Shown here: positions 35,711 to 46,554 of the stretch, in pieces | How positions within the stretch are numbered: the stretch's first letter is position 1 | Layout: every line of letters starts with the position of its first letter | NCBI GenBank assembly: GCA_037013495.1 | Contig: CM072806.1 | Coordinates: forward strand, 21,527,501-21,591,500 | Length of the DNA: 64,000 bases | Origin: Hippophae tibetana | Lineage: Eukaryota; Streptophyta; Magnoliopsida; Rosales; Elaeagnaceae | Direction of reading: 5' to 3' | The notes under the pieces: model-generated | The model's database searches: none | The model's input: the letters and a program-made list of their open reading frames with translations, nothing else | Told to the model about the DNA's origin: nothing | Program-made: the position numbers and the translations under genes

Positions 35711-37992
35711 ATGGCAGAATCTAGAGATTTAACTACCAATTTCGTGTTGGAAGATTTGACGGCGAAAATGACGGAAGTTCTAACTAGAGCTCACAACCTC
35801 CGCCAACTGAAGCGTCGACCGCTCCCATTAGTATCAAGTTGGGAGGATCCAACTATGCCTTGTGGTCCTAGGTGGTAGAGATGTATATCTCTGGCAAAGA
35901 TAAACTGGGATATATTAATGGGGATCTTCCTCAACCTATTGAAACCGACCCCTCATTTAGGAGATGGCGTACTGAAAATGCCATTGTCAAAGGATGGTTG
36001 ATCAATTCGATGGACCCCTCCTTGATTGCAAACTTTATCTGATTCCCAACTGCGAAACAGGTTTGGGATTCGGTTGCTACCACTTACTATGATGGGACAG
36101 AAACGTCTCAAGTATATGATCTTCGCCGTCAAGTTACTCGTACGAAGCAAGCGGGTGGATCCATTGAAAAATACTACAATAATCTTCAAGGGTTGTGGCG
36201 TGAAATTGATTTCCGTCGTCCTAATCCAATAGAGTGTGCGAGTGATATACAAAAATACAACTCCATTGTACAGGAAGATCGAGTGTATACCTTCCTCGAT
36301 GGACTTGATGATAGATTGGATAAAACTAGAAGTGATGTGCTTCAGATCAAACCATTACCTACGGTGGAACAAGCCTATGGATTCGTCCGTAGAGAAGAGG
36401 TCAGGCAGACCGTGATGATCACAGGTGTCGATACGACACCCGGAGCAATTATGACTTTTAAAGGGGTCAAGGGACACCATAATCTAATACCACCAAAGAC
36501 AGGACCTTCCTTGGGTAGCAAGAAATCCACGGGAAATCCACCATCTCTTGACATAAAATGTGGTCATTGTGGAAACTCCAAACACACCCGTGAAAACTGC
36601 TTCAAACTACATGGGTATCCAGAATGGTGGAATGATCTTCAAGCACGGAAGAAACGGGACACCACTGGGCGAGCAGCGGTGGCTACCAATAATGCCTCAC
36701 TATCCCTTACTTCTCAGGCCGAATCTTCCCAGGATCCAGGTATTTCAAGTAAAGTATTTCACATCTCTACTCGTAATGAGAAAGATGAGTGGATTCTGGA
36801 CTCTGGAGCTACATATCACATGACATTTGACCCAAACGATCTCTCCAATACAACCCAGCCAAGACGGAGCCGTGTTGCCAATGAAAATGGGGTCACTTAT
36901 CCAGTTACAGGAGCTGGAACAGTGACCTTATCTCCTTCATTATCATTATCTAATACTTTGCTTGTACCCTCTCTGTCAAACCGACTAATGTCTGTAAGTC
37001 AGGTCACTTCAGACCTTAACTGTGTAGTATTGATGTATTCTACTTTTTGCCTTCTACAGGATATTCTCACCAAGGAGATCATTGGGCGTGGTACTAGGAG
37101 AGGAGGGCTATATTATGTGGATGACCTCAGTTCAGGAAGAGCCAATCACATGCAACATATTGTTGGTAACAAGGAACGACAAATTTGGCTATGTCATCGT
37201 AGATTTGGGCATCCATCATTCGGGTATTTAAATCACCTACTCCCTAGTTTATTTTCAAATATCACACATTCAGATTTCAAATGTGATACTTGTATCCTAG
37301 CAAAAAGTCATAGGGCGTCTTATCCTATGAGCATGAATAAAAGTGTGGCTCCTTTTGCTTTGGTACATTCTGATGTTTGGGGACCTTCCCCGGTCATTAC
37401 GTCATCGGGTCATCGTTGGTTTGTTATTTTTGTTGATGATTGTACACGAATGACACGGCTTTACCTTCTCAAACATAAAGATGAAGTATTTGCTACATTT
37501 CACATGTTTCACACCATGGTTCAGACACAATTTTCTGAAAAAATTAAGATACTTAGGTCTGATAATGGAGGGGAGTATGTTAATCAACAATTCTGGACAT
37601 ACTTTGACAACCATGGTATTCTCCATGAAACCTCATGTTCACAAACCCCACAACAGAATGGGACTGCGGAGAGAAAAAATCGGCATATTTTAGAAACGGC
37701 TCGGGCCTTACTAATCGGTGCACATATGCCTAATAAATACTGGAGTGATACTGTTACTACAGCTGTGTATCTACTGAATCGAATGCCCACAAAGACCTTA
37801 CAATTTCAGACTCCATTAAAGGTGTTATCTGATCATCTTCCTTTGCCTACTATTTTGATGCTTTCGCCCCGAATTTTTGGATGTGTTGCTTTTGTCCACC
37901 TCCATAAAAATCAACGAACTAAGTTGGATCCATGTGTTGTCCGATGTGTATTCTTGGGGTATGGTGTAAAAAAAGGGGTACCGATGTTATGA
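35711..37992 (+). pseudogene. Copia 1 gag-protease-integrase, disrupted
   Basis: Gag starts at ATG 35,711 (MAESRDLTTNFVLEDL). The frame changes near 35,790; gag continues through TAG 35,869 and TGA 36,040 and is then open to 37,992. A CCHC zinc knuckle (CGHCGNSKHTRENC) is at 36,559-36,600. The protease active site WILDSGA has its Asp at 36,799. Integrase shows the HHCC zinc region (HRRFGHPSFG ... CDTC), then LVHSDVWGPSP, RSDNGGEY and NGTAERKNRHILE, which carry the DDE residues. The frame ends at an A7 run near 37,970, a one-base slip that puts the following domains in the next frame. All visible catalytic residues are intact, so inactivation comes only from stops and shifts. Confidence 0.95.
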
Positions 37993-40066
37993 TCCAATTA
38001 CTAAAAGAAACTATACTACCATGGATGTCACTTTCCTCGAATCAAAATGTTTTTTCCCATCACCAGTATCCAATTACACTCTTCAGAAGGAGAGTTATGG
38101 TGAAGAAAAAAATTGGCTTGATGTTGAAATATTAGACACGAGTCCAACATACTCGGAACGTGCCAATAATATGGAGGAGCCCGTATCTAGACCCGAGCTT
38201 GAACTTCCAAGAACTGAAGCTGAAGTAGTAATTGAATCTCCAGAAGATGAAGTGGTTGATGTACCCCTCCATTCTCTAGTACCCAATGATCCTGCTGCTG
38301 AGAACACTCCTGAGGTAAGCTATCCTATCACACCTTTACAGACTAATGCTATAGATACATCTGTTGGTTATGTTTTACCTTTCAGACACAATCGAGGTAA
38401 ACCTCCAAATCGATACTCCCTAGAAAGAGAAGAACGACAACCCAAGTATCCAATAGCAAATTATGTATCTACTCAAAGGTTATCAGAACCTATCAGGGCA
38501 TTTGCACAAACACTCTCCTCGTGTCAAATTCCGAGTAGCATTGAAGAAGCCTTATCTGATCCAAAATGGGCTCAAGCTATAAAAGAGGAATTTGAGGCAC
38601 TGCAGAAGAATAACACATGGGTGTTAAGCGAGTTGCCTCAAGGGAGGAAAATGGTAGGATGCAAGTGGATTTTCTCCATTAAGTATAAAGCAGATGTGTT
38701 AGTTGATCGTTACAAGGCGAGGCTTGTAGCAAAAGGATATACACAGAAACATGGGATAGATTATCAAGAAACCTTCTCACCTGTGGCTAAACTAAAAACT
38801 GTGAGAGTTTTGTTATCTCTTGCAGCAAATTTAGATTGGCCATTGCACCAACTTGACGTGAAGAATGCCTTCCTTCATGGTGACCTTGAAGAAGAGATTT
38901 ACATGGATATCCCACCAGGATATACTGTTACATCAGGAAAAGAAACTGCATGTAGATTACAACGAGCATTGTATGGACTAAAACAATCACCTCGAACGTG
39001 GTTTGGTAGGTTGAGTTCAGCAATGAAGAAATATGGGTTCCAACAAAGCAACTCTGATCATACTCTTTTCCTAAAACATCGATTAGGGAAGATAACAGCC
39101 CTTATAGTCTATGTAGACGACATGATCATTACAGGGGATGATAAAGAAGAAATCTTTAAGCTTCAAGAACAACTGTCAAATGAGTTTGAAATGAAGAACT
39201 TAGGAGGGCTCAAATACTTCTTAGGTATTGAGGTAACAAGATCAAAACAAGGCATATGTCTTTCCCAAAGGAAATATACTCTGGACCTACTAGCAGAGGC
39301 AGGACTACTAGATTGTAAACCTGTCGATATTCCAATGGTTCAAAATCATAAACTCGGAGAATATGTGGACCAAGTACCAGCAGATAAACAGAGATATCAA
39401 TGGTTAGTAGGTAAACTCATATATTTATCTCATACTCGACCTGATATTGCTTATGATGTGAGTGTCGTGAGTCAGTTCATGCACTGCCCAAGTGAAGACC
39501 ATATGGATGCGGTCATGCGAATACTTCGTTACTTAAAATCCTCCCCTGGGAAAGGACTTATGTTTTCAAAGAATGGTCAATTGAAATTCCTTGGATATAC
39601 AGATTCAGACTGGGCAGGGAATATGAAGGATAGGAAATCTACTGCTGGGTACTTTACTTTCGTGGGGGGCAATCTTGTCACATGGAGAAGCAAGAAGCAA
39701 AATGTAGTTGCCTTATCCAATGCTGAAGCTGAATTTTAAGGAATGGTCAAGGGAATATGTGAGCTCCTTTGGTTGAAAAAACTTCTAACTGAGATTGGTG
39801 TTGCTCCTAACTCTGAAATGAACTTATTTTGTGATAACAAAGCAGCCATTGCCATATCTCACAATCCAGTTCAACATGATCGCACGAAGCACGTTGAAGT
39901 GGATTGGAACTTCATCAAAAAGAATCTTGAAGAAAAGATTATTAAGCTTCCATTTGTTAAATCAGAAGATCAATTGGCTGATATACTCACAAAATCTGTG
40001 TCTGCAAGGAACTTCTACAACTCACTTGACAAGTTGGGCATAAGAGACATATATGCACCAACTTGA
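37974..40066 (+). pseudogene. Copia 1 reverse transcriptase-RNase H, one internal stop
   Basis: After the slip the polyprotein continues with YDPITKRNYTTMDVTFLE, a Ser/Glu-rich linker, then RT: VGCKWIF, DRYKARLVAKGYTQ, QLDVKNAFLHGDL and the catalytic YVDDMIITG (39,110-39,121). RNase H follows: YTDSDWAGNMKDRKSTAGY and SNAEAEF, then TAA at 39,737, and in the same frame ELLWLKKLL, FCDNKAAI, RTKHVEVDWNFIKK and DQLADILTKSVS, ending at 40,066. Apart from the stop, all RT and RNase H key residues are present. Confidence 0.95.
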
Positions 40067-40073
40067 GGAGGAG
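40062..40073 (+). other. Copia 1 polypurine tract
   Basis: 'cttgaggaggag' lies immediately before the 3' LTR and would prime plus-strand DNA synthesis. It overlaps the last codons of the polyprotein. Confidence 0.9.
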
Positions 40074-40292
40074 TGTTGGTGTGTGCTATAACAGTGGCAG
40101 ACACAAATGCTCAATGGAGTAAAACATTGAGCAGACAATAATATTAGTGAAGCCATAAAACCTGGATGTGCAGGTTTTATGGTTATTGTTTAATTTTCGT
40201 TTTCCTTATATACATATATTGTAAACTCTTGTAAGAACAGAAATAATAATGAAATATACTGATAATTATCAGAGAAATACAATATTTTGACA
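40074..40292 (+). repeat. Copia 1 3' LTR
   Basis: 219 bp, differing from the 5' LTR at one position by eye. It is followed by the ACTTC target repeat (40,293-40,297). Confidence 0.97.
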
Positions 40293-40297
40293 ACTTC

Positions 40298-40444
40298 TTT
40301 ACCATACATACTGCAATTGCATGACTATATGTTAGTTTCAACAATTAGAATTTTCCACAAGTGCATGTATCAAGACTAAGTCCATGATGTAACTTTTCAT
40401 GTCTTTTTAAACTTCTTCAAGATAGTGTTGATGTCAATGATTAT
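40298..40444 (-). pseudogene. MULE transposase, SWIM zinc-finger segment
   Basis: These 142 bp plus the ATTAT repeat lie between Copia 1 and Copia 2. On the minus strand one frame reads CTCGKF, a stop, LLKLTYSHAIAVC. SWIM fingers of MULE transposases have C-x-C ... P-C-x-H-A, so the first cysteine pair and the histidine survive while the third cysteine is now tyrosine. The segment falls exactly between the parts encoded on either side, which is the main support. Confidence 0.8.
40440..40444. repeat. Target-site duplication ATTAT (left) of Copia 2
   Basis: Identical to 45,329-45,333. Confidence 0.9.
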
Positions 40445-40702
40445 TGTTAAGTTATATTTGATATTGTAATTTACTTATACTTCATTTGTACTACACTTGT
40501 ACTACACTTCTACTATTTCACTTGTACTACACTTGTACTATTTCACTTGTACTACACTTACTATTTCACTTGTATTACACTTACTATTTCACTTGTACTA
40601 CACTTGTTATAACTCTATAAATAGAGTTCTCTATGTACATTCTCAAACACACCAATACAACATTAAATCATTTTTTCTTCTTATCTCTCTATACTCTTCA
40701 TA
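40445..40702 (+). repeat. Copia 2 5' LTR with internal short tandem repeats
   Basis: Starts TGTTAAG and ends ATA (originally ACA, by comparison with the 3' LTR and the target repeat). Positions about 40,483-40,606 are tandem variants of a 23-bp unit 'cttgtactacacttactatt'+'tca'. A TATA box 'ctctataaatagag' is at 40,613-40,626, just after the repeats, which could therefore act as promoter elements. Confidence 0.9.
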
Positions 40703-40715
40703 TGGTATCAAAGCC
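40703..40715 (+). other. Copia 2 primer-binding site
   Basis: TGGTATCAAAGCC, tRNA-iMet type with one change (G to A) from the common TGGTATCAGAGCC. Confidence 0.9.
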
Positions 40716-40979
40716 TCTCATATACCTCTAAAATTTCTATCAAAATTTCACCTCTCTTCATCACAGCCAACCCAGCTCACCCTAACTCGGTTCACTCTCA
40801 ACCCGACTCACCTCAACTTGGCTCATTCCAACCCGGCTCACCTCAACTCAGCTCACTCCAACCTGGCTCACCTCAACCCGGTTCCAAGCTTGTTTTCAAC
40901 TCCTCTTTTCATTTTTAAGGATATCTCCTTTATACTGTTCTATATATTTGCTTTATATTTCCTCCATTATTTCGTTAAA

Positions 40980-43900
40980 ATGGACCGAAATGATGTCCCA
41001 AAACCAATCTCTACCACCCTTGATGATACTAACTACCTAGCCTGGGCACAAGCAATGAAAATTTTCTTGAAAGGACGCAAGTTATGGGGTTTCATAACTG
41101 GTGATATCTCTATACCCATCCAAGAAACCACTGAAAACAACTCCTTATTTGCTGACCACTTTGAATATTGGGAGAGTAAATACCATCAAATTATTACCTA
41201 GTTCCGTAACACCACTTTACCCTCCATTCATGGTGAATTTGGGCGTTTTGACACTACCAAAGAAGTTTGGGAATTTCTTGAGGCTCGCTTCACTACAACA
41301 GATTTGGCCAACCAATATCAACTTCTAACAACTCTTCATACCAAACGCCAAAGGGCTGATCAAACCATTAACCAATTTCTCTATGAAATGCATACTATTT
41401 GGGATCAACTCGCTCTCTCTGAACCAATTTGGACAAACAAGATTGATGCTGAGATGATTGCAACTTACCGTAATCACCAACGTCTTGTTATTTTTCTCAT
41501 GGCTCTCCATGATCGATTTGAACCTATTCGTGCTTCCTTACTCTATCGGAGTCCTTTTCCATCCTTAGATACTGCTGTGACCGAGCTTTGCTCTGAAGAA
41601 ACTCGGATGAGGGTTTTCAAAGTTCATCATACAGATTCTGTTCTTGCCACCCCCTTTTATCGCCCTAAAGGAGGTTCAAAAGAGGACTTCAAACATCAAG
41701 GCTGCATCTATTGTCACAACCCCAATTATGAGCTTCTTACATGTCCCATTTGGGTATGTATATATTGTCATAAGAAGGGTCCAGGACACTTTAACAGAGA
41801 TTGCTTTTGGAATCCCCCTCAACATGCTTCAGGTAAAAATAGTAACTCATCTATCACTACTACTGTTTCTGAGGATAATCATGACAAATTTACCTTCTCT
41901 ACTCAAGAACTTGAAGGTCTTCTTAAACATGTTCTCTCACAATCTAGTAATCCTCCTCCTACTACCTTGTCTCTCACATCAGGTAAATCTTTATGGTATT
42001 TTTATTCTGCTTGTTGTAACCATATGACTCATGATACTCACATCTTCTCTGCCACACAATCTTCCATCTCCAAACCTTTAATTCAAATTTCCAATGGTTC
42101 ACATATGCATGTTAATGCTGTAGGACAAGTTTCCACATCTTCTATATCACTTTCTGACACTTTTCATATTCCTAATCTTACTCTAAATCTTATCTCTGTT
42201 GGTCAATTATGTGAACTTGGTCTTACTATTACTTTTTCCTCGTCTGGTTGTCATGTGCAGGATCCACAGACAGGACAGATCCTTGGGATAGGCCGTAAGG
42301 TTGGACGATTATTTGAACTTATCGACCTTTATCTACCCAATTCTCATCATACTTTTGTTGTTGCTTCTACTACTCCTATCAACCTATGGCATGCTCATCT
42401 AGGCCATACGTCTATAGGACGTCTTCATCCCTTAGCATCTTCTGGTAAATTAGGATCTGTTTCTATTTCTGATAATGTAAATTGTTTGCCTTGTCAATTG
42501 GGAAAACAACCTGCTTTATGTTTTAATAAAAGTGATTCTACTTCTATCTCCCCTTTTGACTTAAGTCATTCTGATGTTTGGGGTCCATCCCCACATCCTA
42601 CTATGAAGGGATGTGTTTACTTTGTCATTTTTATTGATGATTATTCAAGATTCACATGGATTTTTCTCATGAAACATAGATCTGAATTATCCAAAATTTA
42701 TTATGATTTTGTTCAAATGGTTAAAACCCAATTTTCTCAAAATATCAAAGTACTTAGAGCTGATAATGCTATGGAATATAAAGAAACAAAGTTTTTAAAT
42801 TTTCTTCGACAAAATGGGACTCTTTCTCAATATTCTTGTCCTGACACATCTCAACAAAATGGAAGAGCTGAGCGAAAACACAGACATATTCTTAATATTG
42901 TTCGCACTCTCCTCATTTCTAGTTCTTGTCCTGAACGCTTTTGGGGTGAAGCAGCTCTTACAGCTGTTTATACCATCAATCATGTTCCCATGCCTATTAT
43001 TCACAATCAATCCCCTTATGAGCGTCTCTATAGTACTTCTCCATCTTATGAACTGCTCAAAGTGTTTGGTTGTGCATGTTTTGTTCTTCTTCACCCTCAT
43101 GAACGCAATAAATTAGAACCTCGTGCTCGCCTTTGTTGTTTCTTAGGGTATGGAATAGAACACAAAGGCTATCGTTGTTGGGACCCTATCTCTAAACGAT
43201 TGCGCATCTCTCGTCATGTCATCTTTTGGGAACATAAAATGTTTTCCTCTATTTCCTCATTTCATGTCTCATCTCCTACCTCACTCTCATTTTTTAATGA
43301 CCCAATTATTGATTTATTTCCTCCTGACATTGCTCCATTACCCCCACTATCGTCTATTACGGCTTCTCCTGATGTGTCTGCTCCTTCTACTGATCCTACC
43401 ATAACAACATCTTCTGAAGACCAACTATCTGATTGTCCAGAGTCATCACTTCGTCGTTCTACTCGTGTAAGTAGTCTTCCTTTTCATCTTCGTGATTACC
43501 AATGTTTCTCTACTATTTTGTCTCATCATGAACCCCAAAACTATAGAGAAGCTAGTTCTAACCCTCTTTGGCAACAAGCTATGACAGATGAATTACAGGC
43601 ATTAACAAAAGCACATACATGGGATTAGTTTGATCTTCCATCTAACAAATCTTTGATTGGTTGTAAGTGGATTTTAAAAATTAAAACTCATTCAAATGGG
43701 TCTGTGGAACGATATAAAGCTCGTCTGGTTGTAAAGGGTTTTACACAGGAATATGGAATCGACTATGAAGAAACTTTTGCACCTGTAGCTCGCTTCACCT
43801 TTGTTCGAAGTATCATTGTTGTTGCTGCTGCCCGAAATTGGAACATGTTTCAAATGGATGTCAAAAATGCTTTTCTCAATGGAGACATAACTGAGGAAGT

Positions 43901-45059
43901 TTATATGAAATCTCCTCCTAGATACACTCATTCACCTCATCAAGTATGCAGACTTCGCCGTGCTTTCTATGGCCTCAAACAAGCTCATCGAGCTTGGTTT
44001 TCCAAATTCAGCTCTACACTTACTGACTTTGGTTTCATTTCTAGTTCTTATGACTCCGGTTTCTTTATTCGGAAGACTCTCACTGGTGTAACACTTCTAC
44101 TCCTTTATGTAGATGATATGATCATAACATGGAATTATTCTAATGGAATTATTGATCTCAAGCAGTTTCTGAGCCATCAATTTGAAATGAAAGACCTTGG
44201 TCGTCTCCACTACTTCTTGGGCCTAGAAATCTCATCTGATTCTCAAGGATATTATCTCTCTCAAGTAAAGTACTCTTATGATACTCTTAATCGGGCTGGC
44301 CTTACTGATTGCAAAACTGCATCAACACCTCTAGAAACCAATGACAAACTTACTCCATTAGATGGTACTATTCTCTCAGATGCCATATTATACAGACAAC
44401 TAGTATGCAGTCTTGTTTATCTCACAGTCACTCATCCTGACATTGCCTATGATGTTCATCTGGTTAGTCAATTCATGTCTGTTCCACGGTCTACTCATTA
44501 TACTGCGGTTCTTCGCATTCTCCGCTACATCAAAGGCACCATGTTTCACGGTCTCCACTTCTCCAACAAGTCTAATCTTCTTATTTCCGCCTACTCTGAT
44601 GCTGATTGGGCAGGTGACCCAACTGATCGTCGCTCTACTACTGGATATTGTTTCTTTCTTGGAAACTCTCTCATATCTTGGCAAAGCAAGAAACAATCCT
44701 TCACTTCTCGATCCAGCACTGAAGCTTAATATCGTGCTCTTGCTGACACCACTTAAGAACTTCTTTGGCTTTGTTGGTTACTTACTGATATGAGTGTTCT
44801 CCAATCAACTATAACTATCCTATATTGTGACAATCAGAGTGCTATTTAGATTGCTCACAATAATGTATTTCATGAATGAACAAAACATATCGAGATTGAT
44901 TGTCATTTTGTTCGTCAACATGTTCTTCAAGATATTGTTTGTCTCAAATCAATATCCTCCACAGATCAAATGGCTGACATCTTCACCAAATCTCATCTAC
45001 CAGGCAGATTTCAAGAATTAGTTTCCAAACTCAAGTTGATTGTTTCTCTTCCTCCTTGA
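40980..45059 (+). pseudogene. Copia 2 gag-pol polyprotein, six in-frame stops
   Basis: Start ATG 40,980 (MDRNDVPKPISTTLDDTNYL). Gag continues after TAG 41,199 with double zinc-binding segments (CIYCHNPNYELLTC and CIYCHKKGPGHFNRDC). The protease motif is WYFYSACCNHMT: the catalytic aspartate has become tyrosine at 42,003-42,005. Integrase: LWHAHLGHTS, LSHSDVWGPSP, RADNAMEY and NGRAERKHRHIL. RT: MFQMDVKNAFLNGD and YVDDMIIT followed by W where G is usual. RNase H: YSDADWAGDPTDRRSTTGY and SSTEA, then a cluster of stops (44,727-44,879) before DQMADIFTKS and SLPP at the end. Several stops fit single C-to-T or G-to-A changes (TGG, CAG and CGA codons). Confidence 0.95.
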
Positions 45060-45063
45060 GTTT

Positions 45064-45072
45064 GATAGGGGA
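45064..45072 (+). other. Copia 2 polypurine tract
   Basis: 'gataggggA' lies directly before the 3' LTR TG. Confidence 0.8.
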
Positions 45073-45328
45073 TGTTAAGTTATATTTGATATTGTAATTC
45101 ACTTATACTTCACTTGTACTACTCAACCACTATTTCACTTGTACTACACTTACTATTTCACTTGTACTACACTTACTATTTCACTTGTACTACACTTACT
45201 ATTCCACTTGTACTACACTTGTACTACACTTGTTATAACTCTATAAATTGAGTTCTCTATGTACATTCTCAAACACACTAATATAACATTAAATCATTCT
45301 TTCTTCTTATCTCCCTATACTCTTCACA
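45073..45328 (+). repeat. Copia 2 3' LTR
   Basis: 256 bp, TGTTAAG ... CACA. It carries the same kind of 23-bp tandem array (about 45,105-45,232), but the arrangement and number of partial units differ from the 5' LTR, so the array has changed since insertion. Followed by ATTAT. Confidence 0.92.
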
Positions 45329-45333
45329 ATTAT

Positions 45334-45400
45334 AAACTTTGCTGTTTTTATTTTTCTTTTTGATGTCATCATTTTTGAAAACCAATTCTATATTAGTGAT
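45334..45400 (-). pseudogene. MULE transposase, segment between DDE core and SWIM finger
   Basis: These 62 bp plus the GTGAT repeat lie between Copia 2 and Copia 3. In the frame continuing from the right-hand transposase fragment it gives a stop followed by NWFSKMMTSKRK, matching the Q-x-W-F-x-x-R-R step that follows I-R-x-x-L in MULE transposases. That the frame continues across a 5.4-kb insertion is strong support for a single ancestral gene. Confidence 0.75.
45396..45400. repeat. Target-site duplication GTGAT (left) of Copia 3
   Basis: Identical to 50,825-50,829. Confidence 0.93.
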
Positions 45401-46105
45401 TGCTAGGTTTTCCTCTTGGTTTGGATGAGCCCAAGTGAAGCCCATGTGGCTTAAAAGCCCATGGAGTAAGAAGGGGCAATTGTGTCATTTCATTACTTCA
45501 TTAATAAACCCATTTAGGGTTTGATGAGTGTACATTCTGTAGAATTTTAAGAGTTGCACCAGCTATAGAAATCTGCAGAAAAGAAAGCAGTTTTTCCCTC
45601 TCCAGTAAGCCTTCATCAAGTGCTCCGATAGAAGGTCTTTTGTGGTCTGATTAACCTGAAATTTTGCAGACAGGTTCACGACTCAAGACTCTTTAATTTG
45701 TGTGGTGCGATTTCGATTTGGCTCACCGGTTTGAGAAATTATGAGTAGTGAACAATGACTACGAATTGGGTTAGATCTCTCCATTTTTCTTGAAATAATT
45801 GTTAGTTTCCAAGAAGTGTATTCTTAATGATGTTGTTGATTTTTTTACCTCTAGTTTTACCTAGAGATAACTGTTGTACAATTTTTTCTTGATAGTGGAA
45901 GTTTTGGAGAGGAGTGTCGTGGTTGTTTCCTTCCTACACCGGGAAGGTTTTTCCACGTAAATTGTTTGTGTTGATTTTGTGCATGTTTTTCATTTTGAGC
46001 TATATTATTTGTTTCCTAAAAGATTCACACAAAGAAGGAGAATAGGTTTAATTCCGCTGTTTAGAGCTTGATTAAGTTCGAATTTAAATTATGATTCTTT
46101 TAACA
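45401..46105 (+). repeat. Copia 3 5' LTR
   Basis: Starts TGCTAGG (3' copy TGTTGGG) and ends TTAACA. About 45 differences from the 3' LTR were counted by eye over 705 bp. Confidence 0.93.
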
Positions 46106-46108
46106 AAG

Positions 46109-46120
46109 TGGTATCAAAGC
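46109..46120 (+). other. Copia 3 primer-binding site
   Basis: TGGTATCAAAGC, three bases after the LTR; tRNA-iMet type. Confidence 0.9.
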
Positions 46121-46155
46121 TGTGGTTATTATTGTGGAATTTCTTGTGTTGAATA

Positions 46156-46554
46156 ATGGAAGCAAATTTGAGTAGAATGATTACTTTGAATGGTTCTAAT
46201 TATCACACTTGGAAAGGAAAAATGGAAGATCTCCTTTATGCCAAACAATTTCATTTACTGGTGTTTGCCTCTGAGAAACCAGAAAAGTTATCTGAAGAAG
46301 AATGAACTTTGTTACATCGACAAGTCTGTGGGTATATAAGGCAATAGGTAGATGATAATGTTTTGAATCATATTAGTGGAGAAATACATGCACAATCACT
46401 ATTGAATAAACTTGAAGAGTTTTATGCTCGAAAAATAGGAAATAATAAAATGTTTCTTATAAAGCAGTTGATGGATTTAAGGTACCAAGATGGAACTCCG
46501 TTGACAGATCACTTGAATACGCAATCAGTTAGCTGGAATGGGTATCAAGTTTGA
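46156..46554 (+). pseudogene. Copia 3 gag N-terminus, stops and frameshift
   Basis: Starts ATG 46,156 ([20 protein letters not shown]). In-frame stops TGA 46,303 and TAG 46,345 both stand where a tryptophan codon is expected in the family. The frame is lost near 46,520-46,540, where the segment DHLNTQSVSWNGYQ appears to lack several residues relative to related gag proteins, probably a short deletion. Gag continues in the next frame. Confidence 0.9.

Larger units (their letters stand above)
34721..40292 (+). mobile_element. Copia 1: young full-length Ty1/Copia element (5,572 bp)
   Basis: This element has two 219-bp LTRs with a single difference (GTGG versus GTGA), a tRNA-iMet-type primer site, gag-protease-integrase-RT-RNase H in Copia order, a polypurine tract, and a perfect ACTTC target duplication. 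Despite near-identical LTRs the coding region has five defects: a frameshift near 35,790, TAG at 35,869, TGA at 36,040, a frameshift at an A7 run near 37,970, and TAA at 39,737. It lies in the SWIM-tail part of a MULE transposase gene, in opposite orientation. It shares its RT/RNase H lineage with Copia 4. Confidence 0.97.
40445..45328 (+). mobile_element. Copia 2: full-length Ty1/Copia element with a stop-ridden single frame
   Basis: LTRs of 258 and 256 bp, primer site, one gag-pol frame of about 1,360 codons, polypurine tract and an ATTAT target duplication. The frame has no shift from 40,980 to 45,059 but six in-frame stops: 41,199, 43,626, 44,727, 44,754, 44,847 and 44,877. The 5' LTR has mutated its terminal CA to TA. 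Its protein is of the same lineage as Copia 5, sharing WAGDPTDRRSTTGYCF and the ending after DIFTK. Confidence 0.96.

Noticed and set aside
40497..41201. 234-codon plus-strand frame beginning inside the Copia 2 LTR
   Set aside because: Its first half is translation of the 23-bp LTR repeats and leader; the true gag start is the ATG at 40,980, where family similarity begins.
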